A stretch of DNA of 64,000 bases from contig NZ_CP036313.1 of the NCBI RefSeq assembly GCF_004319545.1, forward strand, positions 1,800,501 to 1,864,500, read 5' to 3'. Below the pieces are notes generated by a model. It was not told where the DNA came from. It saw nothing but the letters and a program-made list of their open reading frames with translations, and did no database searches. The translations under genes and the position numbers were made by a program. Positions 61,502 to 64,000 of the stretch are shown here, piece after piece (position 1 is the stretch's first letter; each line of letters starts with the position of its first letter). Origin of the DNA: Desulfobacter hydrogenophilus. GTDB taxonomy: Bacteria; Desulfobacterota; Desulfobacteria; Desulfobacterales; Desulfobacteraceae.

Positions 61502-63040
61502 CTCAACTTTCGGAGGAGTAAATTTACACCCCCAATAATTCCTCAGGCCTACTTGAAAAACCGAAATACTTGAGAGCTTGGCCCATTACCTGATCAAGCA
61601 TCACTTGAACCATACGCTCGGTAAAATTAAATAATTGCCGAATATTTACCAAAGCTAAACGCATGATCCGCTCCAAAGAAACCATAAAAGACAAATTGGT
61701 CATCTCATCGTTACAGGCCCTGAAGAGCTCCCCGAATGATCTCTGATCCATACATTGCCGCTGATAAAGGCTGAGAATATTATACCTGGCAATAACCAGA
61801 GATGTATGGCCCACAAGGCCATCGTAATTTCGAATTTGTATTTCCTTCACCAATTTTAAGTGCTGTTTGCACATTTTGAAAAAGACCTCTATATCCCAAC
61901 GTTTGCCGTACAGACGAATGATTTCTTCATTAGGAAGGGCCAAATCTGTCGACAGGAGTGCAAGCCAGCCACGTTTTTTATCACAGGGAACAAAAATGAT
62001 TTTTGCCTGCTTGCCGTTGGAAAGAGTAACAATAGCTTGGGCTTTGACTTTTGCTCTTCCTCGTTTTTTCTTCAATTTTCCATAGAGTTCGGACAGCCTA
62101 AGCTTTTTGCCTTGATATTCATAAAGCCATTTTGGATGATCTTTCAGCATGCATATGACGTGTATGTATTCCCGCAAATTTGCGATTGCTGACGGCATCG
62201 AAAACCAACTGTCCATTAAAATATACTTAGCCCGGACACCCATATCAAGGGCTCTTTTTACCATCGGTACGAGATGGGCTGTGGTTTTTGTAACCGCTTC
62301 CTGGCGGCGATGATATCCGCAGGTCCTTTTATCAATATCAGGATTTATTTCATTGTATCGATTCTTTTTGTCTACAGATGATAAAAGGGCAAAATCAAGT
62401 CCAAGAAAACTGTTACCGTCAGACCAGCCAAGAGTCAGCATCCGGAATCCTTTGATGTACTTCATATCTGTATGATCAAACACCCGGGATAAAAGCTCGA
62501 CTTTTTTAGAACGGTTTCTGCTATAGGTAGAATCGTCGAAGATAAGAACTTCTTCAGAAGAATCATCAAGGAGCTTTCTGATGATAAAATAAATTCGGCG
62601 GCAGAGCTGAAGGGTAAACCGCCGCCAGTTATATGTTGGAGAGTTCAAAAAATTGTAAGCGGCGTCCTTATCGACATCAACTTTTTTATTTTTCACAATG
62701 CCCTGGTATAAATTCTTGTTGTGAAATGCCAAGTTAAATAGGGCTGTGAAAATGGCAAGCGGTGAGGCTCCTTTGGTTTTAACGATTCCTGATTGATTCA
62801 ATAACTTACCAATTTTGAATTTTGTAAAATAATCATTGAGTACGCCGATTTGTTCTGAATTTGTCATTTGATTTTCTACGTTGGTAAGGGTAGTATTCAT
62901 TTTGGCGAATTTCCTTTGTATGAAATGTTTGTTTAGTGGTAAACAAAGCGTATCATATAAAGTGAAATTCGTCAATTTAAATAATAAAATCAGTTTGTTG
63001 TGTTTTTATTCACTATCATTTTTAATCACCGAAAGTTGAG
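61502..63040 (-). mobile_element. IS4-family insertion sequence
   Basis: 1539 bp with perfect 12-bp terminal inverted repeats CTCAACTTTCGG / CCGAAAGTTGAG. The 9-bp direct repeat TTATTATAT at 61493-61501 and 63041-63049 is the target duplication. One transposase gene inside. It splits the helicase gene. Confidence 0.95.
61524..62900 (-). CDS. IS4-family transposase
   Basis: The start at 62900 (MNTTLTNVENQM) has AAAGGAA upstream; the frame extends 25 codons further without a ribosome site. The 458-residue product has the DDE core (IFDDSTYSR, ILMDSWFS) and the YREK signature YGKRWDIEVFFKMCK. Intact and probably active. Confidence 0.92.
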   Translation of the reverse strand: MNTTLTNVENQMTNSEQIGVLNDYFTKFKIGKLLNQSGIVKTKGASPLAIFTALFNLAFHNKNLYQGIVKNKKVDVDKDAAYNFLNSPTYNWRRFTLQLCRRIYFIIRKLLDDSSEEVLIFDDSTYSRNRSKKVELLSRVFDHTDMKYIKGFRMLTLGWSDGNSFLGLDFALLSSVDKKNRYNEINPDIDKRTCGYHRRQEAVTKTTAHLVPMVKRALDMGVRAKYILMDSWFSMPSAIANLREYIHVICMLKDHPKWLYEYQGKKLRLSELYGKLKKKRGRAKVKAQAIVTLSNGKQAKIIFVPCDKKRGWLALLSTDLALPNEEIIRLYGKRWDIEVFFKMCKQHLKLVKEIQIRNYDGLVGHTSLVIARYNILSLYQRQCMDQRSFGELFRACNDEMTNLSFMVSLERIMRLALVNIRQLFNFTERMVQVMLDQVMGQALKYFGFSSRPEELLGV

Positions 63041-64000
63041 TTATTATATTCTACATATCTGATCAAATCACCGATATTGCCGAACATATTTTTCTCATTG
63101 TCTGATATAACTACGACCAACTTGTTTACGGCCCTGGAAACCGCCACATTCAATAAGTTTGGATCATCGACAAAACTATTATCAGATTTTTTTGGATCAT
63201 TAACAAATGGCTTGATTTCATTGAGTACCGTCGAAAGGACAATGATATCTTTTTCTCGCCCTTGATATTTGTGAACGGTCAGAGCAGGATTGTCTTCTAA
63301 ACTGAACTGATGATTAATTTCTTCTACCTGCTTTCTAAATGGAGAAGCAATCCCAATAGATTGTTCGGTGCAGTTGCAATCTGGCAGGATCTCTTCTTTG
63401 ATTACGTCAATCTGTCTTTGATTCAGTAATCCTCTGGCGTGGTTACCTTTTACAGTTTTATGGATAGTCAGGGGTTTTTGAGTGTTATTGTTGCTGGTCA
63501 GGATGATAAGCTGCCCTTGATAAAATTTTTGATTGCAAAATTCAATTATTTTGGGATGACACCGGTAGTGCTCTCTCAATAACGTTTTGGGGATTTCATA
63601 GAATAATCCCGTAATTGATGAAAGCATACTATGAGAAGCATAATTGTAGTATTTTGACAAATCCACTTTACTGAAAAAAGCGTCTGTCTCTTTTTTCACA
63701 TTTTTATCTACTACATTGGGCAATTGCTTAAGATCTCCAACGATAATTGCTCTCCGGGCGCAGGATAAAGCAAGAGCACCAGTAACTATATCAATTTGTG
63801 ATGCCTCGTCCATTATAACGTAATCAAATAGTGCTGGTTTGTTTTTGCAGGATCTTAGAGAGTGAGTCGTGCTTAATATTACAGGATACTCTTTATTGAA
63901 CTTGTCAAAGTCCTTCCAAAAAGCCGTTTCTATAGAAAATTTTTGTCGAGTTTTTTCTTTATAGCGTTTACTGAGCTTTGCTTGAAAAAGTTGTTGAGAA
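63022..64000 (-). pseudogene. SF1 (Upf1-like) helicase, interrupted by IS4 and running off the window
   Basis: The frame is open to base 64000. Motifs: VIMDEASQID (II), VGDLKQLPNVV (III), LREHYRCHPKIIEF (IV), LTVHKYQGREKDIIVLSTV-like V (HKYQGREKD) and NVAVSRAVNKL (VI). The last codons before the stop (STFGD) come from the IS4 end. Helicase-DUF2726 proteins often sit in defence or mobile regions, but no partner gene is visible, so a defence role is only a suggestion. Confidence 0.85.

Noticed and set aside
60992..64000. Intact defence system (helicase type)
   Set aside because: The gene is disrupted by IS4 and a frameshift, and no partner gene is visible before the window ends.

Overview
The window looks like a chromosomal segment of a motile, strictly or mainly anaerobic Desulfobacterota bacterium (Desulfobacteraceae-like). 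This is inferred from the assimilatory-type low-spin sulfite reductase, the multihaem cytochrome, the sigma-54/sigma-28 flagellar hierarchy and the many intergenic palindromic repeats. There are no rRNA genes, and no tRNA gene or CRISPR array was recognised.

Layout. 1-2963: an asymmetric ABC exporter pair (first gene cut by the window edge), then ihfA. 3.5-29.4 kb: a large flagellar regulon. A near-perfect sigma-28 promoter drives fliS-(fliT-like)-flaG on the plus strand. Facing it on the minus strand are fliW, csrA, flgN, the flgF-G-A-H-I-J basal-body operon, an fhlB/fliK-like pair, an acidic FliL-like protein with eight FliM-type SQDDIDxLL motifs, fliA, flhG, flhF, flhA, flhB, fliR-Q-P-O-N-M-L and fliK. 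Five sigma-54 type -24/-12 promoters sit in front of these transcription units. 29.6-40.7 kb: a PAS histidine kinase, a ParB-like protein, sulfite reductase, a DUF1007 protein, a divergent ilvY/ilvC pair, a small lipoprotein, a Ser/Thr kinase fused to an Lcl-type domain, a phosphoesterase and a dienelactone-hydrolase family protein.

40.9-54.5 kb: the most interesting region, a quinohemoprotein amine dehydrogenase (QHNDH, cysteine tryptophylquinone) locus. It reads aldehyde dehydrogenase, alpha subunit (qhpA), radical SAM maturase (qhpD, broken here), an outer-membrane protein, the CTQ gamma subunit (qhpC), the beta-propeller subunit (qhpB), a tetrahaem NapC/NrfH-like cytochrome, two U32-family proteins resembling the UbiU/UbiV pair, the ABC exporter qhpF and the subtilisin-like qhpE. 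A divergent NtrC-type response regulator and paired palindromes upstream suggest sigma-54 control. No flavin monooxygenase (QhpG) is present. The U32 pair, related to O2-independent hydroxylases, is a plausible anaerobic substitute for the tryptophan hydroxylation step.

54.5-64 kb: a plastic region. The response regulator gene is partly duplicated (about 1.24 kb, >99% identical). The second copy is split by a complete IS21-family element with a 5-bp target duplication. A REP-associated transposase remnant and an ABC-class ATPase lie between the copies. At the right edge an SF1 helicase/DUF2726 gene is interrupted by an IS4-family element (9-bp target duplication) and carries a frameshift. At least four families of palindromic repeats are scattered through the window. 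Some define or disturb gene starts (response regulator, qhpF, flgJ, fliL leader).
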